Below are positions 1 through 8,637 of a stretch of DNA of 64,000 nucleotides, one piece after another (the first letter of the stretch is position 1; each line of letters opens with the position of its first letter). This DNA is from Dyadobacter sp. 676 (lineage in GTDB: Bacteria > Bacteroidota > Bacteroidia > Cytophagales > Spirosomataceae): positions 5,191,001-5,255,000 of the forward strand of contig NZ_CP159289.1 in assembly GCF_040448675.1 (NCBI RefSeq). The letters are read 5' to 3'. The position numbers and the translations under genes were made by a program. The notes below the pieces were generated by a model. It was not told where the DNA came from and searched no databases. It saw only the letters and a list, made by a program, of their open reading frames with translations.

Positions 1-712
1 ACCAAACTCGCCAATTCGAAAGACAAAAAAGTAGTGCTGGAACTTTCGGCGAGCACGATGAAAATCGAAGGGTATAACGGCGACGAGGTGATCATTCAGG
101 CGTCGTCGGGTTACGAGGCGCCGCCGGAACGGGCGAAGGGACTGGAAGCCGTTGTATTACTCTGCCGTGGATAATTCGGGGATAGGGTTGGCTGTGACAC
201 CGGACGCTTCAGGGCTCAGAATCGAGAAGGCTACCCGCAAGCAGATCAAATACACGGTCAAGCTGCCGCGCCAGGTGGCGGTGAAATTTGTGGAAACCAA
301 CTGGCAGGGTGGTTCGGGGCTTTCGATCTCGAATATGGACGGCGACCTGGAAATCAAAACCAATAACTCCAATATTAACCTGACCAACATTACCGGTCCT
401 GTTGTTGCTAATACGACCAGCGGCGAGGTAACGGCGGTTTTTTCCAACCTCGCACAGGACAAGCCGACGGCCATTTCGTCCATCAGCGGGGAGATTGACA
501 TTACCCTGCCCGCGAATGTCAAATCGAATCTCAAACTGCGGTCGATCAACGGCGAAATGTATACGGATTTCGATCTGGGCGTGAAAAACAACAAGGAAGG
601 AATGGCCAAAGTAGGCGGCGGCGCCAATGTAGATGGCACCATCGGCGGGGGGGGGCGTAGAAATGTCGCTCAAAACCATTAGCAGCAATATTTACGTCCG
701 CAAGCAGAAATA
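1..712 (+). CDS. DUF4097-like surface/adhesin-type protein, partial, two frameshifts
   Basis: The 5' end is outside the window. The readable product is rich in alternating beta strands with repeated motifs of the type T-x-S-G-E-V and I-S-G-E-I, as in the DUF4097 beta-repeat family, whose function is unknown. It resembles the complete gene that follows. Frame 1 runs to about 145 and stops at 171; the family-like reading (GLKPLYYSAVDN) needs one G removed from CTGGAAG near 144. At the 3' end a run of nine G (647-655) shifts the frame into an early stop; with eight G the product continues as GVEMSLKTISSNIYVRKQK and stops at 710-712, matching the tail of the neighbour. Both shifts are single extra G residues, so I suspect sequence errors rather than a dead gene. 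Probably the upstream member of a tandem pair, 23 bases before the next start. Confidence 0.72.
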
Positions 713-735
713 ACACCTAACCTGCATCTATTACC

Positions 736-1434
736 ATGAAAAAGATTCTGTTCCTGACCATCCTGGGCGCGATGTGTGCGCCTGCTTTTGGCCAAAAGAT
801 CATCGATAAAAGTTTGCCTTATGAATCGGGCAAGACCGTGAACCTGAACCTCCGCTTCGGCGACAGCATACGGGTGCGGTACTGGGATAAACCGGAAGTG
901 GCAGTCCATATGTCGGTGAAAATCAATCAAAACAAGCTGAATGACGCATTTGTAGTGACTACCAGCACCACATCCGGGGAGATTGTCCTTAAAACCGACC
1001 TGGATAAGGAAAAATTGAAAGGAGGGAAAGGAGAAGACTGTCCGGGCGAAAAAAGCACGTGGCGGAATGACGACGGGAATAACAGCTTCTATGTATGCAG
1101 CGACATCAACTACCAGGTAACGCTGCCGCGTAATGCGAAACTGAAACTCGAGACGATCAACGGCAATATCGACATCCAGGGCGCCACCGCAGCCGTAGCC
1201 GCGAAAACGATCAGCGGATACGTGGACATGACCTGGCCGAAATCCAGGGGTGCCAATGTGGCTGTGAAGACCATCACCGGCGAAGTGTATTCCGATCTGG
1301 ACATCGATTTTGGCAATAAAAAAGAGAAAAACCCTATCGTTGGTTACCTGCTGGAAGGCAAGTTCAACGGCGGCGGACCCGAAGTGAGGCTGGAATCGAT
1401 CAGCAATAATGTGTACCTCCGCAAGAAGGATTAG
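736..1434 (+). CDS. DUF4097-like secreted beta-repeat protein
   Basis: A 232-residue protein with an N-terminal signal peptide (MKKILFLTILGAMCAPAFG, cleavage expected before QK). The mature part is beta-rich with short repeats (LETINGNIDI, KTISGYVDM, KTITGEVYSDL) typical of DUF4097/putative-adhesin proteins. These repeats likely form a beta-helix or stacked sheets. The C-terminus (VRLESISNNVYLRKKD) matches the corrected end of the preceding gene, so the two are tandem paralogs and probably co-transcribed. In Bacteroidota such proteins often sit downstream of ECF sigma/anti-sigma genes; that neighbourhood would lie left of the window. The role is unknown; export to periplasm or surface is inferred from the signal peptide. 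A terminator hairpin follows at once. Confidence 0.8.
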   Translation: MKKILFLTILGAMCAPAFGQKIIDKSLPYESGKTVNLNLRFGDSIRVRYWDKPEVAVHMSVKINQNKLNDAFVVTTSTTSGEIVLKTDLDKEKLKGGKGEDCPGEKSTWRNDDGNNSFYVCSDINYQVTLPRNAKLKLETINGNIDIQGATAAVAAKTISGYVDMTWPKSRGANVAVKTITGEVYSDLDIDFGNKKEKNPIVGYLLEGKFNGGGPEVRLESISNNVYLRKKD

Positions 1435-1454
1435 TAGCCGGAATAGCTACGTTG

Positions 1455-1490
1455 GGGACGCGGTCTGCTTCGGATCGCGTCCCTTTGTTT
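1455..1490 (+). terminator. rho-independent terminator after the DUF4097 pair
   Basis: An 8-bp perfect stem GGGACGCG (1455-1462) / CGCGTCCC (1476-1483) with a 13-base loop is followed by TTTGTTTT. It lies 20 bases after the stop of the second DUF4097-like gene. Confidence 0.75.
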
Positions 1491-1540
1491 TGCGTTCGGG
1501 TCAAATAGTGGTTAGGTGGGTGTTTGTGGTCAATCCACCA

Positions 1541-1580
1541 GAAATTGACAATACCTGACAACAATTGACAACAAATGACA
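1541..1580. repeat. 10-bp tandem repeat, four units (TTGACA type)
   Basis: Four consecutive decamers GAAATTGACA, ATACCTGACA, ACAATTGACA and ACAAATGACA. They are the reverse-complement family of the larger array at 32891-33006: CAATACCTGA here is exactly the complement of TCAGGTATTG there. Just upstream, 1525-1533 (TGTGGTCAA) reads like a unit in the opposite orientation. Confidence 0.75.
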
Positions 1581-2142
1581 GTACATTCGGCACCGGGTTT
1601 TGCCCTTTTTGAAAGTATATGGCTTACCGTTACACGAGGAAAAGTGCCGGAGGGGAATGGGGATAAGCTTGTTGTTCGCTCAAAACCAGTAGTTTAAGAT
1701 GTATTTCGCCAGGGTGATCTGTGACTGCTTCCACGACCAACTGGATTATCTGTCGCCGCTTCTTCACCGATATATTCCCCAAAGTGTGGCAGGAGTAGGC
1801 GGGATGTGCTGCCAGGCCGGTTCGGGTGTGTGGAATTTTTACCTTTTTACAAACGCGGCGGACCAAGAGATGGTTTGACAAACCGCATCGTAAAGGCTAT
1901 AAATCGCCGGTAGCCGACTTTTGGAGCGGTTTTGTAGTAAAAGTTTAGTGGGTACTGAAGGGATTTGATAGCTCCGGATCGTCTCCCCACGAAGGCCTCA
2001 TTACACCCTCAAATTCAGTGCACTCACCCCAAAAACCAAAACGGATCAGCCGGAATGGGTTATACTTGCAGCGGGATACAAAAATCACGCACTTGATTGA
2101 GTATCAGAATAGTACTTTCTTTGTAAAAACACAAATCCTCTC

Positions 2143-2352
2143 ATGAAGACGCAAAGCAAATATTTGGAAGAGATCAACAGACTTCTGGCTGATTATCTTC
2201 TTGAAATTGAAAAATCGGATCTGAAACCTTTGTCCGCGCAGGTTTATCAGGTTCAATCGAAAAATTTTGTCCGGTGGATTAACGGTGAGTTTACACCGGG
2301 TGAAGTAAAAAAATCAAAAAAGGCCCAGGACAAGCCCGGAAAACAAGGCTAA
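2143..2352 (+). CDS. small conserved-looking hypothetical protein (SAM-like/integrase N-terminal resemblance)
   Basis: A 69-residue product. The N-terminal part (YLEEINRLLADYLLEIEKS through NFVRWINGEF) looks like two amphipathic helices resembling the core-binding SAM-like domain at the start of tyrosine recombinases, but there is no catalytic domain downstream. The tail is Lys-rich (KKSKKAQDKPGKQG), suggesting nucleic-acid or membrane contact. It is preceded by an AT-rich region with TACTTTCTTTG about 30 bases before the start, a plausible Bacteroidota promoter. It stands alone. I do not recognise a function; the integrase resemblance is a weak inference from pattern only. Confidence 0.5.
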   Translation: MKTQSKYLEEINRLLADYLLEIEKSDLKPLSAQVYQVQSKNFVRWINGEFTPGEVKKSKKAQDKPGKQG

Positions 2353-2374
2353 ACACACACACACGCTGCGGCTG

Positions 2375-2560
2375 TTACTTACTACGTTCCTCTCTCTCAT
2401 CATCATCCGGGCCTTCGGGCCAAACCAGGTTATCTGTCAAAATATCCGGATCGACGGCAACAGGCGTTTTGTCCTGCTCTGCTGATTGCCCCTTCGTTTT
2501 AAGCACCCATTTTTGAAAAACACCTTCTCGGTAAAACCGGAAGGTGTAAATTATACTCAA
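2375..2560 (-). CDS. possible small hypothetical protein
   Basis: A 61-codon frame convergent with the preceding small gene, 22 bases away. The product starts MSIIYTFRFYREGVFQKW and ends in a strongly acidic, then basic tail (GPDDDEREERSK). No family recognised, no signal peptide, no clear ribosome site. Acidic tails of this kind occur in genuine small bacterial proteins, but the frame could equally be chance. Confidence 0.3.
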   Translation of the reverse strand: MSIIYTFRFYREGVFQKWVLKTKGQSAEQDKTPVAVDPDILTDNLVWPEGPDDDEREERSK

Positions 2561-2791
2561 CGTGTATTAACGTACTTCATACGTTCGCTTTCAGGACGCC
2601 TGCACACTCTTCGCTACCGTTCACTTGCAGGAATTTACAAAATTAGCATTGGTACTAAAAAGCCATTGTAGTTTGCCATTGTTTCGCTTGTGGCAATATC
2701 TCTACATTGTCTCTTACGTTTTTTAGGTAGATTTGGGTCTTGTCGCTTCGTCTGACCCCGGCGTGGAATGCGATATAGAAAATCTGAATAC

Positions 2792-4105
2792 ATGATCCGA
2801 TCGATTCTGGAATGGCCTGTACGAAAGCAATTGGAATGTGAACCGAGTATTCTTAACCGGGCCCGCATTAAAGCACTTTCCTACGCGCTTCACCTGAAAA
2901 TTTTTACAACAAGTCTCCTGCTTATTTACTACCTGTTGGAGAATTACCGCTTACAGGCTGCCAGGGCGGCTGTTTTGCTTGTCATAGCGGTCGTTTATTA
3001 TATCGCGCTTTCGCGCGGTTTTCAATGGCGGAAGGCCGTCCATACTGCTATCGTGATCTTTATGGTCATTATATGGACCAATTTGTATGTGTTCCGGAAC
3101 GGCCTGGACCTGGTGACGCTGCAATATGTCGTGATTATCATCATCGCCGCCTTCTACGGCCTGGGAAACCGCCTCGGGATTATCTATTCGGTGATCGCCG
3201 TGGTGCCTTTCATTTTATATGTGCTGCTGGGGAACCATCTCGGCGCCTACATCGTGTGGGGGCCGCAAGGGTCGGGGCGGATATCGATCGCGATCCTGCT
3301 GTTTCAGAACTTTATGATCCTCGTACTGATCAACTACTTCTTCTTCAGCTCGTTCTATGATACGATCAGCGACCTCGATGCACGCCGGGACGAATTGCGT
3401 TCGAGCCTCGAGAGCCTGGAAGATTCGCAGAAAAAGCTCGAAACGGAATACGTGCACCAGAAGCACCTGATTGCGAGTATCTCCCATGATATCAAAAGCC
3501 CGTTGCGGTTCCTGATGACGACCACGGGGCGTCTCGCGCGTAACCACCCCGACCTTCCCACGGTGAGGGCGATCAGCCAGTCGAGCTACCGTCTCTACCA
3601 TTTCATGAAAAACCTGCTGGAATACACCGAGTTCCGTTACAAGAATGCGAGCGTTCAGTTCACCTATCTCGACCTGAACGAGATGGTCGACCAGAAGTTT
3701 GCTATTTTTACGCAGGATGCCGAGGTGAACGGCAACCGGTTCGTTAACGGCGTTACGCCCGGGGTGATCATTAAAAACAACCCGCAACTGGTCGGCATTA
3801 TCCTGCACAACCTCATTGACAACGCCAACAAGGCGACCAACGACGGTACCATCAGCGTTACGCACGAAGATTTCCGGGACGAGTTGCACCTGATCATCAG
3901 CGACACCGGCCCGGGAATGGACGGCTCGGTGAGTGGCTGGATCAACAGCGGCGACAGGCAGTTGCCTGTTTCGGAAAATGTGGCCCAGAACTTCGGGATG
4001 GGGCTATTGATCGTAAAGGAGATCAGTTCGTTGATCCGCGCCCGGTTACATGCGAAGCCTAATATCCCGCACGGAACTTCGGTTCACATTATTTTTTCGA
4101 AATAA
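2792..4105 (+). CDS. membrane-bound sensor histidine kinase
   Basis: The frame opens at 2768, but ATG 2792 (MIRSILEWPVRKQLEC) is the likelier start (437 residues). The first ~200 residues hold about six hydrophobic segments (around IFTTSLLLIYYLLE, AVLLVIAVVYYIAL, AIVIFMVIIWTNLYV, YVVIIIIAAFYGLG, IYSVIAVVPFILYVLL, ILLFQNFMILVLINYFFF), then a coiled coil, an H-box ASISHDIKSPLRFL with the phospho-accepting His, an N-box HNLIDNANKA, a G1 box SDTGPGMDG and a G2 box FGMGLLIVKEI. There is no recognisable periplasmic sensor domain, so the signal is probably sensed in or near the membrane. The next gene, 82 bases downstream, is a NarL-type regulator and the likely partner. This is a HisKA-like H-box, whereas NarL-type regulators more usually pair with HisKA_3 kinases. 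Confidence 0.85.
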   Translation: MIRSILEWPVRKQLECEPSILNRARIKALSYALHLKIFTTSLLLIYYLLENYRLQAARAAVLLVIAVVYYIALSRGFQWRKAVHTAIVIFMVIIWTNLYVFRNGLDLVTLQYVVIIIIAAFYGLGNRLGIIYSVIAVVPFILYVLLGNHLGAYIVWGPQGSGRISIAILLFQNFMILVLINYFFFSSFYDTISDLDARRDELRSSLESLEDSQKKLETEYVHQKHLIASISHDIKSPLRFLMTTTGRLARNHPDLPTVRAISQSSYRLYHFMKNLLEYTEFRYKNASVQFTYLDLNEMVDQKFAIFTQDAEVNGNRFVNGVTPGVIIKNNPQLVGIILHNLIDNANKATNDGTISVTHEDFRDELHLIISDTGPGMDGSVSGWINSGDRQLPVSENVAQNFGMGLLIVKEISSLIRARLHAKPNIPHGTSVHIIFSK

Positions 4106-4187
4106 TTGATATGTAGTTAATTTTCTACATAAAATTTTACGTATATTAAACTACTTTTAAAACTGATTTGAAGTAAAAGGTATTTGA

Positions 4188-4853
4188 ATGAAAACAGTTT
4201 TGCTAGTAGAAGACCATTCCATTGTGCGAATGGGCGTCAGATTATTAATTGAAGATTTTTTACCCTCGGTAACGGTTATCGAGGCTGCTACATTTAGCGA
4301 AACCCTCAAACTTCTTCAATCAAGGTTTTTCGATCTCGTTATCCTGGACATCAAAATTCCGGGAGGCGAAGCGTTCAATATGATCGGCAAGATCCGCGAC
4401 ATTCAGAGTAAGGTCAAAATTCTGGTATTCTCTTCCCAGGACGAGGAATTGTACGCTATACATTATGTTAAAGCCGGAGCCAACGGCTTTCTGCCGAAAG
4501 ATACTTCGAACGAGGAACTGGAAAAGGCCATCACGTCGGTGCTCGCCGGCGGGACTTACATCAGCAATGTGATCCAGGACCAGCTCGTCAACAACACCCT
4601 GCTCGAACGCGAAAGCAAGGAGAGCCCGCTCGAAATCCTTTCGAACCGGGAGCTGGAAATCATGGACATGCTGCTCACGGGAAAATGGACGAAGGACATC
4701 GCTATCGACCTCAATATCAAGGAAAGTACCGTATCCACCTATAAAGCGCGGATATTCGAAAAGCTGGAAGTGACCAATATTCTGGAGCTTTTCAAGAAGG
4801 TCGAAATCTACAAGCGAAGGAAGGCCGGGTTCGGTAACCCGACGGTGGATTGA
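4188..4853 (+). CDS. NarL/FixJ-type response regulator
   Basis: A 221-residue two-domain regulator. The receiver domain (about 1-125) has the acidic pair in LLVEDHSIV, the phospho-acceptor Asp in LVILDIKIPGG, a Ser in VFSSQD and the conserved Lys in FLPKDTS. A LuxR-type helix-turn-helix follows (about 150-210: LSNRELEIMDMLLTGKWTKDIA, then IKESTVSTYKARIFEKL). It lies 82 bases after the histidine kinase and is probably its target. The spacer (4106-4187) is AT-rich and may hold its own promoter. Target genes cannot be told from the sequence. Confidence 0.9.
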   Translation: MKTVLLVEDHSIVRMGVRLLIEDFLPSVTVIEAATFSETLKLLQSRFFDLVILDIKIPGGEAFNMIGKIRDIQSKVKILVFSSQDEELYAIHYVKAGANGFLPKDTSNEELEKAITSVLAGGTYISNVIQDQLVNNTLLERESKESPLEILSNRELEIMDMLLTGKWTKDIAIDLNIKESTVSTYKARIFEKLEVTNILELFKKVEIYKRRKAGFGNPTVD

Positions 4854-5019
4854 AATTGTACGATATTTATGTCGAAATGCTACTAATAGCAGTCGATATA
4901 TTCGGAAACTACAAATAAATTCAGGCTACTTCCTATTTCACACAAGATATTTATTTTTGTAAATGGAATTCTGACTCTTTCAGGGTTCCTGTCCTCTGTC
5001 ATTAATAATATTTTGAAGA

Positions 5020-5145
5020 ATGGAAAGATCGGTAAAACTTTCGAAATCTGCTGAATTGCCGTTTCTGGGAGGCGTTGTGATCACTGTGGTAGCGGGGTCG
5101 ATACTCTGGACCTCTCTTTTTTATTGTATTTCCCTGATTTTCTGA
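5020..5145 (+). CDS. possible 41-residue single-pass membrane peptide
   Basis: A short frame starting MERSVKLSKSAELPFLGG and continuing with an almost uninterrupted hydrophobic segment (VVITVVAGSILWTSLFYCIS, then LIF). A basic N-terminus followed by one transmembrane helix fits a small inner-membrane protein. No family recognised, no strong ribosome site. It is followed 47 bases later by a terminator-like hairpin, which supports its being transcribed. Confidence 0.4.
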   Translation: MERSVKLSKSAELPFLGGVVITVVAGSILWTSLFYCISLIF

Positions 5146-5191
5146 TGCGGGCTGCCATCGTCTGCACGGCGAGGTGCCGGCGATGTTAAAT

Positions 5192-5234
5192 AAAGTTAAA
5201 CCCTCATAATCAAAGGGTTTTGTTAACTTTTTTT
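5192..5234 (+). terminator. hairpin with T-tract before the DUF2723 gene
   Basis: AAACCCT (5198-5204) pairs with AGGGTTT (5214-5220); after a 4-base bulge AAAGTT (5192-5197) pairs with AACTTT (5225-5230). A T-run to 5234 follows. It would end transcription from the 4-5 kb region. The surrounding 4854-5303 otherwise holds only the small frame at 5020. Confidence 0.55.
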
Positions 5235-5303
5235 AAGATGGCCTGTTTGCAGCGCGGGTATCGTGTTGGATAGTTTTGGTGCTTCACCCAAACACCTTCA
5301 AAC

Positions 5304-8268
5304 ATGATATCCTTCAAAAAATGGAACGGCATCGCGGCCTGGGCGGTGTTCGCCGTGAGCCTCGCGACCTACGTCTTCACCATGGAGCGGACTGCCAGTT
5401 TCTGGGACTGCGGGGAGTTTATCGCCTGTGCTTTCAAATTACAGGTACCACATCCCCCGGGTGCCCCGCTTTTTCTGCTTGTCGGGAGGCTTTTTTCAAC
5501 GCTGGCCCTTGGCGACGTCACGAAAGTGGCCTATTGGGTCAATATGGTGTCGGTGCTGGGCAGCGCGTTCACCATCTTTTTTCTGTTCAAAACAATCAGT
5601 CTGCTGGCGTGGAAGCTGGCCGTGAGGCAGTCGGGGGGAGGGAAGCTTTGCCGACCTGCTGCTTGTCAACGGTGCGGCCATGGCGGGTGCGCTCGCCTAC
5701 GCGTGGTCCGATTCGTTCTGGTTCTCGGCGGTGGAGGCGGAGGTTTACGGGCTTTCGTCTTTCTTCACGGCCATCGTCATCTGGGCTGTTTTCAAATGGG
5801 AAACCATCGACGACCCCGCCACAGCGAACCGCTGGCTGATTTTCACCGCCTACCTGGTCGGCCTGTCGATTGGCGTTCACCTGCTGAACCTTGTTACGAT
5901 TCCCGCCCTGGCATTGGTATATTATTTCAAAAAATATCCGCGCCCCGGTGTTCTCGGAGGATCGGTGGCTTTCCTTGCCGGACTGCTGGTCCTGGGGATC
6001 ATCAATGCGGGCATCATACCCGGGTTACCCGAGCTGGCGGGGAAATTCGAAGTCTTTTTCGTGAATTCGCTCGGGCTTCCCTACAACACCGGTATCATAT
6101 GTTTTACGGTTCTTTTTTTAGGGATGCTGGTGTGGGGCATACGCTTTTCGCACCGGACAAACCGCGCCCTGCTGAATACCGGCCTGCTTTCGCTCGCATT
6201 TATCCTGATCGGTTATGCCTCCTATTCGCTGGTGCTCGTGCGGTCGGGTTACGACACGCCGATCAACGAGAACAACCCGAGCGACGTGCTGCGCTTTGTG
6301 TATTATTTAAAAAGAGAGCAATATGAAAGCCGGCCCCTGCTTTACGGGCCTTCGTTCGCTTCCCGGCCCGTTAGCCAGAAACGCGGAGCGCCGGTATACG
6401 CCAAAAAGGACGGGAAATATGTTCTTATCGATTACAAGCCGGTCTACGAGTACGAACCGGGCAGCCACATGCTGTTGCCCAGATTGTATAGCTCGCAGCC
6501 CGGACATTCGAAATTGTACCAGCAAATGACCGGCCTGGCCGAGGGGGAGAAACCTACCATGCGCCATAACCTTTCGTACCTTTTTTCGCACCAGCTGGGA
6601 CATATGTACTGGCGATATTTCTTCTGGAATTTTGTAGGACGCGAGAGCGACCGGGAAGGGGCGGGCGTTTTGTTGCCGTGGCAGAATTCGTTTCCGAAAA
6701 GTATCAGTCAGAACAGGGGGCATAACAACTTTCTGATGCTCCCGTTCCTGCTCGGCATAGCGGGGATCATTTTTATGTATTACCACCGCAGAAAGGATTT
6801 GCTGATACTCGGCCTGCTGTTTCTTCTGACCGGTGTGGCGCTGGTCATCTACCTCAACTCACCTCCCACAGAGCCACGGGAGCGCGATTACATTTATGTC
6901 GGCTCATTCTATATTTTTTGTGTCTGGATCGGTTTCGGCGTCCTGACTGCGGCGAAATTTCTGGAAAAAGCCGTGCGCAGGCCAGCGTTGCGTGCAGGCG
7001 TGGCCAGTGTGGCGTGCTTTTCGGTGCCGGCCATCATGGTGGCGAACGGCTGGGACAACCATGATCGGTCGGACCGATACCACTCGGTCGATTTCGCGCG
7101 TAACCTGCTCAATTCCTGCGCGCCCAACGCGATCCTTTTCACCGGCGGGGACAACGATACGTTCCCGTTGTGGTATGTGCAGGAGGTGGAGGGGTTCCGC
7201 ACCGATGTGCGCGTATGTGTACAGACGTTCCTGGGCGCCGATTGGTATATCCGGCAATTGAAGCGGAAGATCAATCAGTCGGACGCATTGCCGCTCTCGC
7301 TCGATTCCGGCAACTATCAGCTCGGGAAAAACGAGTATCTGCCATTCTATGAAATCCCTTCCGTAAAAGGTGGTATCAATTTGAAAGAATACCTGGAACT
7401 GATCCATCAGGACAACAAAGCGATCCAGGTGCCGCTCACGAGTGGCGAAACGACGTCCATTCTGCCGTCGTCGACGCTCTTTTTGCCCGTCGATACCCGC
7501 GAAGTTAAGAAAATGAACATTGTTAAAAACGAGCTGTTGCCATACCTGAGCGACTCCATGAGCTGGAAAATCGGCGAAACCGACCTGCTGAAAGGAGATC
7601 TGGTGATGCTGGATATCATTTCGAGCAATAACTGGAAACGGCCCGTGTATTTCTCCTCTACAATGGGTTCGTCGCATAATCTGGGTTTGCAGGAATACCT
7701 GCAACTCGAAGGCTATGCCTATCGCCTGCTGCCCGTGCGGGTACCGGGGGCTTCGGACGGATATGTCAATTCCGACATTATGTACAATAATATGATGAAC
7801 AAAATGTACTGGCGGGAAACGGATAATCCGAAAGTGTATTACGACGACACTTATCGGGGCTCGCCGGTGATAACGGCCCGGCTGTCGTTCCTGCGCCTGG
7901 CGCAACAGCTCATTGCCGAGAAGAAGATCGAAAAAGCCCGTAAGGTGGTAAACAAGGCAATGGCCGTCATGCCCGACGACACGATCCCGTACGACCAGGT
8001 TTCCGCTGGGTTCGTCGGTGCATTGTTCGATGTAGGGGAAAATGAAAAGGCGCTGGATTCCGCCCGCGTAATGGCAGCCCGGTCGGACGAGAACCTGTCC
8101 TGGATCAAGCGCACGGACGGGGGCAAGAGCCGTGACGTCAATACCGATCTTTTCATTCTTCAAAGCATCGTTCGTGAATGCAGGCGGGCGCGTCAGGACA
8201 AGGAGGCCGACCGTTTCGAGGCCATTTTCAGAAAGCATTTGCAGGCATTCGATATTTACGGAGGCTAG
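5304..8268 (+). CDS. DUF2723 family multi-pass membrane protein (protein O-mannosyltransferase-like), frameshifted at a G run
   Basis: Begins MISFKKWNGIAAWAVFAVS, with the family hallmark ERTASFWDCGEFIACAFKLQ and HPPGAPLF near residues 30-60. The frame breaks at a run of six G (5634-5639); removing one G joins it to the rest (EGSFADLLLVNGAAMAGAL), giving about 987 residues, normal for the family. About a dozen transmembrane helices fill residues 10-570, with a second landmark PPTEPRERDYIYVGSFY, then a soluble C-terminal half containing TGGDNDTFPLWYVQEVEG and helical repeats near the end. DUF2723 proteins are Bacteroidota members of the GT-C glycosyltransferase group and are thought to glycosylate exported proteins; substrate and donor are unknown. 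The downstream half alone would give an 862-residue frame from 5680. Confidence 0.85.
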
Positions 8269-8328
8269 GCGGCGCTTCGGGCAAAGTTTTTGTAACCTGT
8301 ACGCCTGTACTTACTTAAAATTCAGGTT

Positions 8329-8508
8329 ATGGAAGAAAAGATTTTGCCCGAAAACGGTTCGCTCGTGCGGTTTATGCGGAAGGATGAGGACGAATGGCGC
8401 GATGGCGAATATGATGCCGAAAACAAAATGTTCATCGAGATCTATTCAACGGAACTAACCACCCATAACTGGACGGACGTGAGGAAATGGGAGCTTCTGG
8501 AAGTATAG
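8329..8508 (+). CDS. small acidic hypothetical protein, 59 residues
   Basis: ATG at 8329, 60 bases after the DUF2723 gene, opens a 59-codon frame: MEEKILPENGSLVRFMRKDE, later EWRDGEYDAENKMFIEIYS and ending HNWTDVRKWELLEV. The charged and aromatic composition and codon use match neighbouring genes, and it looks like a compact SH3-like or tudor-like beta fold. Such short proteins of the type phase-W-x-x-G-x-Y are common in Cytophagales. No function is known. Confidence 0.6.
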   Translation: MEEKILPENGSLVRFMRKDEDEWRDGEYDAENKMFIEIYSTELTTHNWTDVRKWELLEV

Positions 8509-8637
8509 GCGGGTATAAAGAGCCACTTAATAGGAATATACTGTAATTCAATATGATGGAATCGTTAACTTTCTATATTTATCCATAGAATTCTACAAAG
8601 TGATAAATGTTTATGAAAGTTAATCAGTGTTTCGTTT

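Larger units (their letters stand above)
1435..2142. other. 708-base intergenic stretch without a convincing gene
   Basis: Besides the terminator it holds four 10-bp tandem repeat units (1541-1580). The only longish open frame (1630-1881 minus, 83 codons) has no recognisable domain, no good start context and an erratic composition, so I do not call it. The last 100 bases are AT-rich and probably carry the promoter of the small gene at 2143. Confidence 0.6.

Noticed and set aside
1630..1881. 83-codon minus-strand frame in the first intergenic region
   Set aside because: No domain, poor start context and atypical composition; not supported as a gene.
6904..8238. 444-codon minus-strand frame inside the DUF2723 gene
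   Set aside because: Shadow of a GC-rich gene; the plus-strand product has clear family motifs and the minus product has none.
8572..8589. TCTATATTTATCCATAGA before the CotH-family gene as a fifth sulfur box
   Set aside because: Spacing is 18 bases, the centre differs and TTTG is absent; the target is not sulfur-related.
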